Positions 23,155 to 36,839 of a stretch of 59,809 nt of DNA are shown one piece after another. Source of the stretch: Alectoria sarmentosa (taxonomy: Eukaryota > Ascomycota > Lecanoromycetes > Lecanorales > Parmeliaceae); assembly GCA_009733775.1 (NCBI GenBank), contig WOGZ01000213.1:1-59809 (forward strand), read 5' to 3'. Each line of letters starts with the position of its first letter. Position 1 is the stretch's first letter. The position numbers were made by a program, and so were the translations under genes. The notes under the pieces are model-generated. The model was not told where the DNA came from. It did not search any database and saw only the letters and a list, made by a program, of their open reading frames with translations.

Positions 23155-25201
23155 GGTTATAAACTCGAACTTTGCATCGACATTGTTACAACATGATCTA
23201 CCTATTATTCATTATGACTAAAATTATTTTTAAACATTTCTATACTTATCGTAATGAAAACATCAATTATAAAAATCGTTGCATTTATATATCGTAATCT
23301 TTTTGATATGAATAATGCTCATTATAAATAAAATGATTATTAAATCGAAATAATTATGATTCGTTTATAACGAAAGTGCAAAAAATAAAGCGAGAAAAAT
23401 AATGTTGAAAATTAATGACATTCAAAACGTTTCTTTTAATAATTAATTACGTTCTTTTAAAAATTATAAACGTCTTTAAAAATCAATATCGTTTTTTTAA
23501 ACGTTGAAATTTTATTAATATTTATGTCGTTTTTATTAATAAGTCGCATCATTTTCATTTTCATTCAAAATAAAATAAAACGATTAAAGCGATTCGAGAC
23601 ATGTTATAATTAATCGTGATATGTCGATGTTGTTTTGCGATCGTGATCACGTAATCGTTAAATTTCTAAAACATTATCAATTTCTTTACGTGAAACACGT
23701 TAAAACGATAAATAACATATCTTCGTTTTATAAATCGCTTTATTCAAAACTCGATAACGATAATCATATTTGATAATTCAATTGCGAAATATTCGTAATA
23801 AAAATTAAAAAAATAAAAATAAAAGCAAAGATTAACAATTAATCAAAAAAAATATCATTTTTTATTTTATGTGTTTAACATATCAAAGCGTAAAAAAAAA
23901 TCTTTTGTTTCGAAAATTAAAAAAAAAAAAACTTTTATTATAAAGCGATTTAATAATAACGATGTTACATCCGAGCGCTTTAAACGAATAAAACGAAATT
24001 ATTAATTTCGTTTTCGATCTTAAAACCTTATCGTTTTTCTTTTAAAGAGATCTTTTAATTATTAAAACGATTAATATAATTCAAATAACGAACTTTTTAC
24101 GAATTCGTTATAATTTATAATTCTAAACGATATCTTTTCAAATCAACATTCTTATATTTTTATATTTTTTATAAAATTCATCAAATTTATCGTTTTTTTA
24201 AACATTATCAAATATTTTTTCGATTGCGACGTTGAGATTCTTCGTAAACGAAAATTTAAATTATATTAAATCAATTTTAAAGTTTAAAAAGACTTTTTTC
24301 ATATTCTCGAAATTTTATAAATTTTTAAATATGTTTTGAATAATGATAACGATAACGATAACGATAATAACTTTATTTTAAACTTTTATGTTGATTTCAT
24401 CTTTATTTCGAAACAATCAATCTTCGAATTATTATCAAAATTTATCATCAACGAAAAGTTTTTCGATTTCAAAACGCGTTTTATTTCTTTAACGTCGTTT
24501 ATTTTAATCATTTTTAAAAAATTTATTACGCAAATTTCATCATTTTCAAATCTTATTTTATTGCAAATCACTTTTTCGAGCATAAACATAAATATAAATT
24601 CAAATTCAAATTCAAATTCAAATTCAAATTTTAAAAACTCTTAAATTTTGAAATTCAAATTAACTTTTTTTAACATTATGTTTGAACATCTTGAAATCAA
24701 ATTTTCGATTCTTTTAAATCAATTTGAAAAGATTGAAATGTTTATAAAAATTGTTAATTATATTAAATAAAAACGTTAAATATAAGATTTTTTAAATTTG
24801 ATTGAATTATGACATTAAATCGAAATCGATATAATCAAATTTATCGAAAATTTTATCATTAAAATAAAAAACGCTTCGAATAATCATTTAATCGTTAAAA
24901 TAAAACTTATTATCATTAAAACAAACATTTTAATTTAAATCGAAACGAATAATAAAATGTGCACGATGATGAAAATTCGTTGCGAAAATAATTTTCGAAA
25001 TAAAATCAAATATTATATTAATGTTTTTGATATTTAAAAAAAGTTCGAAAAATATAAATTTCGAAATTTTAACATTTTTAATTTTATTATTTTTAAATTG
25101 AAATTTCTCATTTTGATCGTTTGCGAAAATAAATTGTAAAAATATATTAATATCTTTATAAGCGTTATTCGAAAATTCAAAAATCAATTCGATCGAACGA
25201 T
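23155..25201 (+). mobile_element. Copia F, 5' half (leader and gag)
   Basis: Runs from the primer-binding site into gag. Leader bases ACATTATCAATTTCTTTACG (about 23670-23690) match the leaders of C1, C3 and H. Interrupted at 25201 by C3; the last five bases, ACGAT (25197-25201), are the target duplication repeated at 39419-39423. F continues at 39424. Without C3, F would be about 7.5 kb. Confidence 0.88.
24336..24644 (+). pseudogene. F gag N-terminal fragment with codon repeats
   Basis: 102 codons. It starts after a (GATAAC)n run, giving NDNDNDN, and ends in an (AATTCA)n run at about 24596-24632, giving NSNSNSN. The middle, SIFELLSKFIINEKFFDFK, looks like a hydrophobic-mutated gag segment. 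Position between leader and later gag supports the assignment; no domain is diagnostic. Confidence 0.45.
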
Positions 25202-25326
25202 TGTGAAAATATAATGTAGGACACTTAATTGTATTACTTTAAAAGTGTTATAAAGAAAAGTGCGATCTATATTATAAACGCATGCGCTCGTGTCACGTGA
25301 CTTATCACGAAACCTAAATTTCGATA
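25202..25326 (-). repeat. Copia C3 3' LTR
   Basis: 125 bp, TGTGAAAATATAATG...TTTCGATA (the terminal CA is mutated to TA). It pairs with 39294-39418. The left flank ACGAT (25197-25201) equals the right flank of the partner LTR. Contains GTCACGTGAC at 25292-25301. Confidence 0.92.
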
Positions 25327-26550
25327 TTTTCTTTCGCACGCATACTTTTAAAAAAATCGAATATTAAATAAATAAAATGAATCGAACGTCGAATAATTTC
25401 AATGAATTTAACGTCGAATAATTAATGTGAAATCATTTTTATATATTTTCTTTATCTCTTATGCGTCTCATAAAAACCCGAATTTCAAATATAAGATTTA
25501 AAATTCGCGATGTTTAAAACCGAGTAGGAACAATGAAAATTCGAAAAAAAAGAATAATCATCTTCTTTTTATGAATCATCTTTATCTCATAAATTATTTT
25601 TATTCTTTATATATCACCTCTCTCTCTTTATAAACATTCGAATTTCAAAAATGAGATTTGAAATTCGCGATGTTCAAAGCCGGATAAAAAGAGTGAAAAT
25701 CGAAAATTTGAAAACGATTATGTCCTTTTGAACATATTCGTCACGATGTCACATAAAAAAAAATTCACTTTTTGACGAAACATCGTTTTTTGATAAATTT
25801 ATTTTCAATTTATTTAATGCACATCAAAAATCGAGCGATATATAATCGATGAATATATGTGAGAATAAATTTTTCGATTGAACGAAATATTTCGAATTGT
25901 ATATGCATATGTATATATGCATGCGATCGGTTACAAGGCTCGTGAGAATCGTTTTAAAGTATTGATGCTTGATAATAGTGATTGATAACGTATATGCGAA
26001 AGGTGTATAACGACGATGTTTATGATGACGATGGCGATAATAGCGTTTGAGGGCATGAATATGATGATCTTAAGGATATAAGCATAATAACCTTAAAGAT
26101 ATGAGTATAATGATTTTAAAAGGCTTATATAATGACCTTGATGAAAATATTCAAGACGATTGACGAAAAATCGACGATAACGACCCTTTAAGTGACGTCG
26201 CAGATCTTAAATTTGAATCGTATATAAATATAGGTTTTTCGAAAAGAGATTCGTAAAATTTGTGATTATAATTGCAATAACGATAAATCAATTTTTAATA
26301 TAATGATAACATAACGAAGTTTTGATACGTCAAGATTGATATTAAGGTTTTGCGAATAATTTCGATCTCGATCGATTATTCGATCGATTATTCGAAGTGT
26401 AAAAATTAATGAAATCGTTTTTTTGAAATTGAGGGCATTGAATAATGATAACGAGACGATTTAAACGATTTAAATGTTTTAAACGTCTTTTTTAAAATAA
26501 TAATTTAAATAATTTTAAATGAATGATGTGAAATTGTTTTCATTTTAAAG
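25327..26550 (-). other. C3 3' untranslated region
   Basis: Carries the shared 3' UTR block (about 25725-25880 on the minus strand) and an imperfect duplication near 25497 and 25663 around AAATTCGCGATG. Further right (25930-26180) is a low-RIP stretch with G-rich repeats of GATGAYGATGG and ATGATSTTAAGGATATRAGC type. No coding sequence. Confidence 0.65.
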
Positions 26551-26559
26551 ACATCGCGA

Positions 26560-27960
26560 AAGATTATAAATTTATCAAAATATAAAATCTTAATAAAATC
26601 ATTAATTATTTATTTGTTAATGAAAACATATTAAATATTTATAATATTATTATTGATTTTTTCGCGTATAAAGTGATGAACGATATTAATGTGTTTAATA
26701 CGAATATGAAATTAAACGTTCTTTGCGAAAACGATTACGTTTTAATTATTTTTAAAAATTATAATAATTTTAAAATTCGAATTATTAAATCGTAAAAATT
26801 GATTGAAAAGATTTTTTAATTAAATAATTTTTTTAATAATTTACGTTTAATCGATATATTTTATTTCATAAATAAATAATGTTATAATAATTTAATGTTT
26901 ATTTGATTAATTAATAACGTCGTTATTTAAATTAAATAAATAATCAAAAATGAATCTTTGAATTGAATTTTCAATTTAATTAAAATTAATATAATCGAAT
27001 AAATTCTTCAAAGAGTCTTTATACACGAATTTATAATTTATAATATTTTTGAAATATCGAAAAATTCGAATAATCGCATTTTAAGGCGCTGAAATTAAAT
27101 TAATTGAATATCGATTAATTAAAAAGATAATATAAACGATATCGAGACGAGTTTTTAACATAATGTATACGAAAAAATTTATAACGAATTAATATTTTTC
27201 ACGAATTTTTTTAAAAATCACGTAATTTTTTTTAATGAGCGTTAATTTGCGATTAATTTCGAATGATATATTGATAAAAATGAGATTTTAACATTTGAAA
27301 TAATTAAAAAAGCGTATAATGTACGTTTTTTATTTTAAATAAATAATGTTATTATAATGATTTTTTTTAACGATCATATTCAAATAAAAAGCGTATAATT
27401 TCAAATTTAACGTTTAAAACATTTTTAATTCATTTGATGACGATTTTATTACAATTTATAATTAAAACATCATCGATATAAAGCGTTATAATAATTTTTT
27501 TTTAAAATTTATAAACATATTATCGTTCAGTTCGATGAAATTAAAATCGAGTTTTTTTATATAAATCGAAAAATGTTAATATCAAATTTTGAGAAATTGT
27601 TTTAAATCATAAAGAATCTTATTTAATTTATAAATTTTGATATTATTTTTGTTAAAGTCGTTAAATTATTATATATAAATGTTTTTTTAAATATCGTTAT
27701 AAAGAAAGACGGTTTTGATATTTATTTATTTCACGTTTTAATTCATAATCGTTATAAGCGTAAAGATCGTTTTATAATTTATGAATTTTATTATTAACGC
27801 GAAAATGTTATGATAATCACGATCTTTTTATTATTCGAATCTTTAAACAATTTAATGTATTTTATAACGAATAACTTTTTTTTCAAAATCTCATTTCACG
27901 ATATAAATTTAACGATTTCAAAAGATATAAATTTTTAAAAACGTTTAAATAAAACATTAA
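26560..27960 (-). pseudogene. C3 reverse transcriptase and RNase H remnant
   Basis: YIDD at 27469-27480 (minus strand) corresponds to YVDD of C1 and C2; the change is valine to isoleucine and both aspartates remain. The block around 26640-26700 corresponds to the 'HARIKHINI' RNase H segment of C2. The frame is broken repeatedly. Confidence 0.75.
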
Positions 27961-28967
27961 ATGTTATTATTTATAAAAGATTTATATTCATCTCGCATAT
28001 CAATTTTTTAATTTATATAAAATAAATTGTTAAAAAACGTTTATTTATAAATTATAAATTCGAAAATGTCAAGTTTATTAATATAATTCGCAAAAAAAAT
28101 AAAAAAAACGAAAATTTTCATTAAAAGATTAAATAATAAATTATAAAGATTCGAAATAATGAGATTCTTATAATTATTAAATATTTTTTAAATAATTTTA
28201 TATTCGAGGTGTTTTCGCATAATTTTCATTTTAATAAATTTCGAAAATATCGACGAAGAGAAAATAATAATAGATTTGACGATTAATGTAATAAATTTGA
28301 TAAATATTATAAATATACGCATTGCAATAATAACAAAATGAGATTTTTAAAAACGATTAACGATTGATAATAAAATATTCGTTGACGATAATCGATTCGA
28401 TTTAATTGAAATTATAGATTCAACGTTTGATAATATAATAATACGTTATTTATTTAATATCTTTTTCGTAATAAATGTTGATATAAAAAAACGTTAACAT
28501 TTATTTGAAGATTTATAAATTTTAATTTTCTCTTCGAGATTCACGAAATGTGAACATTTTTTGATGAAATGTATATCGTTAATGCGAATAATCTTCTTTT
28601 TAATTAAATTATAAAAACGAAAAATGAATTCGTTTTTATAATTTAAAAGAATATATTTCTCGTTTTTATTTATAAGTTTTTTTTAAATTCGTTTTAAAAC
28701 GTAAACGATGAAATTTATAATTCGCAAATGAAAAAAAAAAAATTCGCGATAATAAAAGGTTTCGAAAAATGTGATAATGATTTTAATGTTAAAAAAACGC
28801 ATCGTCAAATAATTAATTATAATCATTATTTCAAATCAAAAGAATTTGTTAAAATTGAAATTTAACAAAATTAAATAAATCTTATTTATTAAAATTTGAT
28901 CAAATCGTTTAACGATTTTATTTATTTCGAAATTATTTATAATAATAAATTTTTATTTGATGTTCAT

Positions 28968-29189
28968 TTAAACGAAATATTTAAAAAAAACTTTATTAAT
29001 ATATTCGTTTTCATTATCAAAATAAATACGATTAATTTGATAATCGCGAAATTTCAAATAAATCTTAAAATGTAAAAATATAACGAAAATCTCACTTTTA
29101 TAATAAATATAATAAATTTCAAAATAATAAATAAAATCATTTTTGAACGTTATAAAATATTTATGATTATTTAAATTAATGAAAATCAA
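28968..29189 (-). pseudogene. C3 Copia integrase core fragment
   Basis: 73 codons. Residues 9-20 HKYFITFKNDFI match 'KYFITFIDDFSR'. Residues 31-45 YKSEIFVIFLHFKIYL match 'KSEAF..F..FK...E', and YQINRIYFDNENEY matches the 'IKRIRSDNGGEY' segment with the second catalytic aspartate, retained here as FDNENEY. This is the rve catalytic core of a Ty1/Copia integrase, truncated before the final glutamate. Confidence 0.82.
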
Positions 29190-30306
29190 AGATTTAATAA
29201 AATCGTTATAAATAAATTTATTTGATAAAATATCGAGCGCTATGAGATTATTATAAAAAATAATCTTTTAACGATTTATTATATAATATTCGCAAATGTA
29301 TTTTTTGATAATGTTTTTAAAGAAATTTATATTTATAACGATATTGAAAAGCTTATTAAAATTTTATTAATTTAAATAATTTATATGAATATATTATAAT
29401 TAATGAATCGAATTCGAAAAAACGTTATAAACGATCAAAGCATTATTATTTTTTCATAAATTTAAAAAAAACAAATCGCGATTTTGCGTATTAATTAACG
29501 TGATATTATTTTGAATTAAAATATAATCTTTTTTATGAAAAGCGATTTTAATGTCGATATTTAAGAGTTTTTTAATCGATAAAAGATTGACGTTTATATC
29601 GAATACGTATAAGACATTAAAGATCGTTAAAATAACGCGTTTATTATTAACATTATAATCAAAATTAATAATATCGTAAATAAAAGATTAAATTTTAACG
29701 CTTTTAATATTTTTAATAAATCGAAATTAAATTTTGATATAAATAATAAATATCGAACGATCGATAAAAAAATAACGAGTGTAATCAAAGTTTATTATAA
29801 TTTTAATATCAAAATTTATAAATTTGAAAAACGATAAACGTTTATTTAGATCGAAATTTATTATTAAATTAATAAGATTCTCGTTTTCGTTTTCGTTCGC
29901 TTAATTGATTATATTCAAAATATTAAAATTATTCGAAATGAAATTTAAATGATTTTGATCATTTAATTCGTTCAAAAATGTTATATAAATATGAAAATAA
30001 TCGTTTTTTTTGAAACATACGTTATATTAACATTAAAATAATCATTTTTCTTTGAAGCGAAGTCGTTAAATGACGCTTCTTTAATGCGTTTACGTTTAAC
30101 ATTTGAAACATTAATGTTTATATAAATAATATCGATTTACGTCTTTTTCTTTTTTTTTGTTTATTTATAAACTTTTTAAGTTTTAAATAAAAAAATTTGA
30201 TTCAACATTTAATGAGAGAATGTTTAAATTTATAATTAATAATTTTATAAAAAATATAAATTTCGCGATTGATGAAATTAAAATCATTAAAATCGTTTTT
30301 AACGAA

Positions 30307-30543
30307 TTATTTATTTTTGTTATTACGATGAGTGAATATAATAATATCATTTTTTTTAATTGCGAGCATGCGATGCTCTTTATTTATTACGTCATAAATA
30401 ATTAAATCGAATTTAATTATTTTCGAATCATAAAGCATATGAATTTGAATATAAGTTATTATAAAAACATCGTAAACTTTATCGAATTTCATAAAAAAGA
30501 ATTGAATAAAATAAGGTTTCGATAATAATAATGAATTATTCAA
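30307..30543 (-). pseudogene. C3 gag fragment
   Basis: 78 codons. LLLSKPYFIQFFFMKFDKVY is followed by HMLYDSKIIKFDLIIYDVIN, nearly the same as the C2 gag fragment at 15128-15364. The shared reading frame in two separate copies supports real coding ancestry. Ends before the zinc knuckle. Confidence 0.6.
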
Positions 30544-31689
30544 ATCAACGATTTCGATATTGATTTTGCGAAAATTCTTTTCATATTAATGAACGTTTTT
30601 TTTAAAATTGATATTAATGTTATGCAATTGACGCACAAGCTCGATATAAAATATAAAATATATAAATTTATAATAAATATCGATAACGTTTAATATAATT
30701 TAAGAATTCTCGTTATGTTTTTTAATAAATTAATGATTAATATAATTAAAACGTTGACGAATAATCACGTAAACTTTAAATTTGATAATATTAATAAAAA
30801 ATAAAAAATTATTTAATATTAATTAATCGTTGATATTTTCGCTTCATTTGATGTATTCGATAATAAATTTTAAAATGATAATGAAAATCAAAGAAAAATT
30901 ACCTTCATTATTTATAAAAATATTTTTAACGATATTTTAAACGTTAAATTTAATTATCGATATTAAAAAAAAAAAATAAAAAAATATAAAAAATTAATAA
31001 TAATGACGAGGATAACGAAAATGAGGGTTTTTTATTATAATTAAAAACGAATTGAAAAAATCGTTTTAAGAAATGTCGTTTTGAAAAAATGTCGAAATAA
31101 ATAAATTTAATAATGATTCAAAGAACGATTTAAACGTTTTAAAAAAAATTAATAAATAAGATTATTTGCTTTTAGCGCGTAATTCAAAGATTTCGATATC
31201 GCTTAAAACGTTAAATGATTTTTTATTAATTTTGAAATCATTATCGTATAACGATAATGTGAAAAAGATGAAATAAATGTTTTGTTAATTTTCGTCAAAA
31301 TCGTTTAAGTTTTTATCGATATTAATCAATTATTATCGTTATATTTCAAAGTATTATAATAATAATGAGAAATGTTTATGCGAAAATTAATAATAAATTT
31401 GAACGATAATATTATTATGAAATGAAATTAATAATATTAAATATTTGATTTTAAATTTGATTATAAAAATTGAATTTAATTAAAATTATATTGAATATTA
31501 TTATAAACGTGCAGATCTTTTTGAAAAATTCGCATTTTTTTTATATTATTTAATTAAGAATTCGAATTTAAGATATTCGTTTTAACGATTATCATCGTAA
31601 AATTAAAATTAATCAAATTTTATGATTATGATGATAAAATGTTATTGATAATGAATAAAGAATTCGATAATAAAGCCTCAATCTCTTTT

Positions 31690-31825
31690 TGTTGAAATGT
31701 GTCAACTATTTAAAACATGAAAGATTTGCCGAGACAAGAAAGGTTTATCGAGACTTAACACATTTTGTATTTAAATGCTCTATTGCGATTACTCAATCAA
31801 TCAAATGTTTCATTTACTTTCAACA
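31690..31825 (+). repeat. Copia E 5' LTR
   Basis: 136 bp, TGTTGAAATGTG...CTTTCAACA. Differences from the 3' LTR appear to be transitions, as RIP predicts. Contains an imperfect internal direct repeat of the AAAGGTTTATCGAGACTT type. Confidence 0.95.
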
Positions 31826-32419
31826 AGTTATAAACTCGAAATCGCGAACATTCATTTAATATTATTTATCTATTATTCATAAATCAATTAACTCATCAAT
31901 CAAGCGTACAATTAAAAATTATGAATCGCAATATCAAAATTTAAACGATAAAACAATCATTTATTTCGCAATAACCTCCCTAAATCTATTTATCACACAT
32001 AATTATTCTTATTAATAAATCGTACTTTAAACATATATCTGACTCAATTCAACGATTTATTTATATAATAATTATAAATAATAAATCGTGAAACGTTGAT
32101 AAGCGTTAATTATCAAGTTAATTGCAATCTGCTTTTAAAAAATTACGATTAATTATTTATTAATTTCAATTTTTGAGCGATGAATTATATTCAAAACGCA
32201 ATAATCGAATAATTTTTTAAAAGATCGTTAAATTTTATAAATTTACATCTCAATTCCTTATCTAAAGAATAAAAAGATTGATATTGAATTTGATTAAATG
32301 CGCGCTTTTCAATTAATCGATTAAACGTTATTAAACAATGTTATTTCGCTATTTATAAAACGAGAAAAAGATTATAACATATAAACTTTACTCTCAAACG
32401 ACGATTATTATAACATTAA

Positions 32420-34250
32420 TTATTAAATTGTTTTTGATAAAATATCAAATTAAAACCAATAGCGATAACGGGTCGCCTATGATAACGAGCATTTTATTAT
32501 AAATCACGACTTTTATTATATTAATGATCGTTATTATATCAATGATCGCTATTATATTAACGATTTTAATATCAATTGCGATTGAAAAAGAGCATAAAAG
32601 ACCCTTAAATATCCTTTTTAATTTTAAATCATCAAAAGATTCAATTATATTCATCAATCACATTTCTCGTCGAGACAAATTCAAACATCATAAATATTCT
32701 CCTTCTATAAATCAAAACAAATTTAAACGTCTTTATAATTTCACGTTTATTATATTTTCAAACATCTTTTAAAAAGAATTTCGAGTTCAATTCAAAAGAG
32801 TTCGATTAACAAAACGCATTTTCGAACGCGATTTTTTTTTTATAATTAAACATTAAACAAAATTTATTATCAATTTAAAACGCGCTCGAAAAACAAAAAG
32901 CGCGATTACGTATTTATTTATTTATTTGATAACATTATTATTCTCGATAATTTTACCCGCGAATCTTTTCTCAAATTAATTAATAACGAGAATTTTTTTA
33001 AAATTATCGTTCAATTTATTAAATTTAATCCCCTCATCAACATTTAAACTCTTTATATTTTCAATAACACATTAAAATTATTATCAAAATGTTCGAAAAA
33101 ATCGTTGACGTAAAGTTTAATAATAATCTTTCACTTTATATTAAAAAATTCGAAAAATTCGAAAATCTTTAAATATGATTTCGAAAAATGTGATAATTTT
33201 TTACATCGCAGCGTTTCATCAAATTCATCAAAATGAAACAAAATGAAACTTTCATTATATTTATCATTTTTAAAAACATTTCATTTAACGAATTTATGAT
33301 AATAATCGATATCGCCGAAAAAAAGCGAGTTAAATAAAATTTAAAATATAAACTTTATATCAATATCATCAAAAATCGTCTTGAAAACAACTTATTTATG
33401 AATTATGAAAATGAAATCAATGCGCACGTCCTATAAGATGTTATTCATAAAAACAATAAATTTAAAAATTTCGATATGTTCAATAACCTATATCGTCAAT
33501 TATTTAAATTGAATTTTGATTAATATAAAAATATAATTAACTTTATCGCTTATTTTAAAAACATTTATAACAACATTATTAATTTATCGTTTAAATTAAA
33601 ATTAAAAATCAATTTTCTCATTTTTCTTTTTCATACGAATTTAAATAAAACGAATAACGCTTATTTCACTCATTATATTCAAAATCATAAATTTATAAAT
33701 AATATTAATATCGAGATAATTTATTCATTGAAATACGTTATCATTCGATTCATTTAAATAATGATTAATCTTTTTTTTAAACGTTAAAAGTTTATCTTTA
33801 CGTTCGCCGCTCAACGTCTTTTTCATTTTATCATTTTTATTTTAAAATATATCATTATTATTAAATCTCAAAAGAACGTTATGTTTGATTTTAATAATAA
33901 AATCATTTAAAAGTTTATCAAATATTACACTCATTATAAAAAGCATTATCATATCAAATCGAAATACGATTAACTCTTTAATAAAAATCGTTAAAACAAT
34001 TTTAATAATAATTTTAATGATGATAATAACAAAAGAAATAACGATAATAATAACAATAATGATGATAACGATAAATTCAAAGACAAAAAAAACAACGATC
34101 GAAAGAATACTTTTGATAACAAAAAACGTTATCATAAAAATCGTAATTTTATTGAATCTTTTGATAATCAAAAAGAAATCATGATTATTTTCACGATTGA
34201 AATAAACAATTTATCATTTTCGCGATAAGCGATGAATTATGTTTACTCTC
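32420..34250 (+). pseudogene. E gag remnant
   Basis: The N-terminal part includes 32524-32772 (82 codons) with HISRRDKFKHHKYSPSINQ, a charged, serine-rich segment. The C-terminal part (about 34020-34200) is an Asn/Asp/Lys-rich low-complexity run (NDNNNDNDDNDKFKDKKNN) typical of RNA-binding tails. Stops lie between them. The assignment rests on position upstream of protease and integrase. Confidence 0.55.
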
Positions 34251-34852
34251 AACATTTCACATTTAACAAAAATTATTTCATATAATATCGCGCCCTCGAT
34301 TTCAAATTAAATGATATTCATTTCATTAAAAATATTGAAAATGTTCACATTCTCATTAACATCAACAAAATATGCATTAACATCATCATCGATAATTAAA
34401 AAAAAAAACTTATTCTCACGAATGTTCTTCCTATCTCAAATTTATCTTTAAATTTAATCTTTTAAAAACAATTAATGCGCAATAACATCTTAATGAAATT
34501 TATATAAAATGATATCAAATTTAATAATCATAATATCATTATTTAATTACAAAACAATAATCTTTATTATTTACGCCTATGAAAATTTAATCAAATTTTA
34601 ATTACTTTTAAATAATCGTCAATGTTTATATTTATGTTTAAATAACATAACATCAAATTTGTTATACTTTATATCATTTTTAAATATAAAAAACATTTTA
34701 ATTTAATAAATAACGTTATCTCTTCATTAACTTATTTCGATTTTTTCTTTTCAAACTTAAATCTCGATGCTGCATCGCGCAAAATCAATAATTACATTTT
34801 CGATTTATAATATGTTCGCATAAATCATTTAAGATATTAAAACGTTCATAAA

Positions 34853-35071
34853 TTGATCAAATTATTCAAAAACATCGACTTATTTAAAATTATTATCAAC
34901 AAAAAATTTTACGCTTTTTACGCAATCAAAAAAATACAAAAAATGTCACATAAATCTCATATTCGCCTTAAAAAAAGACTTTTAAATTTAATTCATAATA
35001 ATGTTTATGATTTCATCACTTTTCGCGATCGCTTTGATAATAAATATTTTATCATTTTCATTAACGATTAA
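34853..35071 (+). pseudogene. E GAG-pre-integrase / integrase N-terminus fragment
   Basis: 72 codons. MSHKSHIRLKKRLLNLIHNN matches the Copia GAG-pre-integrase pattern '.PHKSHIR.KKPLELIHSDV', and NKYFIIFIND matches 'KYFITFIDD'. The first catalytic aspartate position ('HSD') reads HNN, a G-to-A change. The frame continues to about 35380 as broken integrase core (FRINYDNKYENF for 'FR.DNG.EF'). Confidence 0.8.
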
Positions 35072-36249
35072 AATAAACGTTTTAAAATTGAAATTATTAA
35101 ATATAAAAGCGAAATCTTCTTTATTTTTAAGCGTTATTAAATTAAAAATCAACATAAAAATGTTATCATTAAACGTTTTCGAATTAATTATGATAATAAA
35201 TATGAAAATTTTGATTTTAACATTTATCGTGTTAATTATGACATTATATGAAAATTTATTTATTTTGAAAATTTCAAACAAAATGAAATCGTCGAATAAT
35301 TTAATTAAACGCTTTTTAACATTATTAATATTATCATTAAAAACATTAATTTTAATTGAAAATATTAATCAAAACTTATATTAATTATTAATTATTTTCA
35401 TAATCGAAATTTTATACGATCGCGCAAATTCATTTCGTATTAAGCTCACATAAATTATAAACTTCATTTAAATTATTTACGTCGCATTAAAACTTTGAAA
35501 ATTTTATTATTTTGCGTAAATTCATTATTGATTAAAAGAAAAATCAAAAACGCGTTATTAAGAGAGTTTTTATCGATTACAAAAATAATCATATTTATCA
35601 CATATTGTTATCAAATAATAACATCATTTAATCTTTTAACATCGTTTAAAATTTAAAAAAGGATAATCCTTTATTTAATTTATAATTATTAATTAATTTA
35701 ATTATGAAAAAGAATGATTCGACGTTTATAACGCTTTTCGTCGTTGAAAATTAATTATTTATAAATGAGATAAACGTTAATAAATTTATTTAATCGTTTA
35801 AATTTAAATTCTTTATAATCTTTATAATTATTGAATTCATAATTTTTTTTAAAATTAACGCATTAATTCTCAATTCGTTGTTATCATCAATTTTTATTTT
35901 TCAAAACGATATATTAAATAATGCGTCGTTATTTTATTCAAATCATTTTTATTTTATATCGCGCGATCTTTCATTAGATTTCATTCAATTTTATACGATA
36001 ATTATTTAAATTATTGGCGCAATAAAATCATATGAATCAAAAACTTACAAAAAAATCATTATTAATAATTTTTATCAAAAACAATAAAAGAATAACATAA
36101 TCGAAAAAAATGATTCTTTATTGAAAAATGAAATTTAAAAGTTTATCGATTTATTTAAAAAGCGTATTATCCTTTATGACAAATAAATCTATATCATTAA
36201 ACGCGAAATTTACGACGAAATTATTCGCTTCAAAATTTATTAAATAATT

Positions 36250-36830
36250 CATAACTTCGAATAACGAAAAGACTTAAATTTTAAGGAAATTTTCGTTTTA
36301 ATAATTAAATTTATATTTTATAAAACGATTTTCGTTTTAATCGTTATCGAGGATTAGAATTTAAAATAAATGAATATCAAAATCGTTTTTCTTTATGATA
36401 ACGTTGAAAAAGAGATTTACGTGAAACAATTCATTAAATATGTTTTAAAAAAAAAATTTAATAGGGTTTATAAGCTCAATAAGACTTTTTATAATTTGAA
36501 ACAATTTTCTCGAACTTAATATAACATCTTTATTGAATATATAAAAAAAATCGATCTCATTTTCATTAATGTCGACTTTAACGTTTTTATTAATTTAAAT
36601 ATTAATATTATTATCGCTCTTTATGTGAACGATGTTTTTATCATTAACTCATTTCGATTTAAAATTCAATAAATAAAGAATATTTTTAATGTCAAATTCA
36701 AAATAAACGATTTCGATTTTTATAATTATTATTTAAATATAACAATAATTCGCGATTATATCAATCGAATTTTACGATTAAAACAATTCGTTTACATCGA
36801 GCGTTTTTTTTATATTCATAAAATATGAGA
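36250..36830 (+). pseudogene. E Copia reverse transcriptase remnant
   Basis: VYKLNKTFYNLKQFSRT (about 36455-36510) matches the 'KL.K.LYGLKQSPR' box. YVND at 36622-36633 sits in IIIALYVNDVFIINS and is YVDD with the first aspartate changed to asparagine, so catalysis is lost. YNYYLNITIIRDYINRILRL continues the connection segment. A handful of stops interrupt an otherwise long frame. Confidence 0.85.
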
Positions 36831-36839
36831 AATCAAAAC

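Noticed and set aside
33842..34184. Overlapping hydrophobic frames on both strands as membrane proteins.
   Set aside because: They are off-frame readings of the Asn/Asp-rich tail of Copia E gag; the isoleucine richness reflects AT bias.
35001..35384. A 127-codon plus-strand frame as a membrane protein.
   Set aside because: It overlaps the Copia E integrase in another frame; the true frame carries the integrase motifs.
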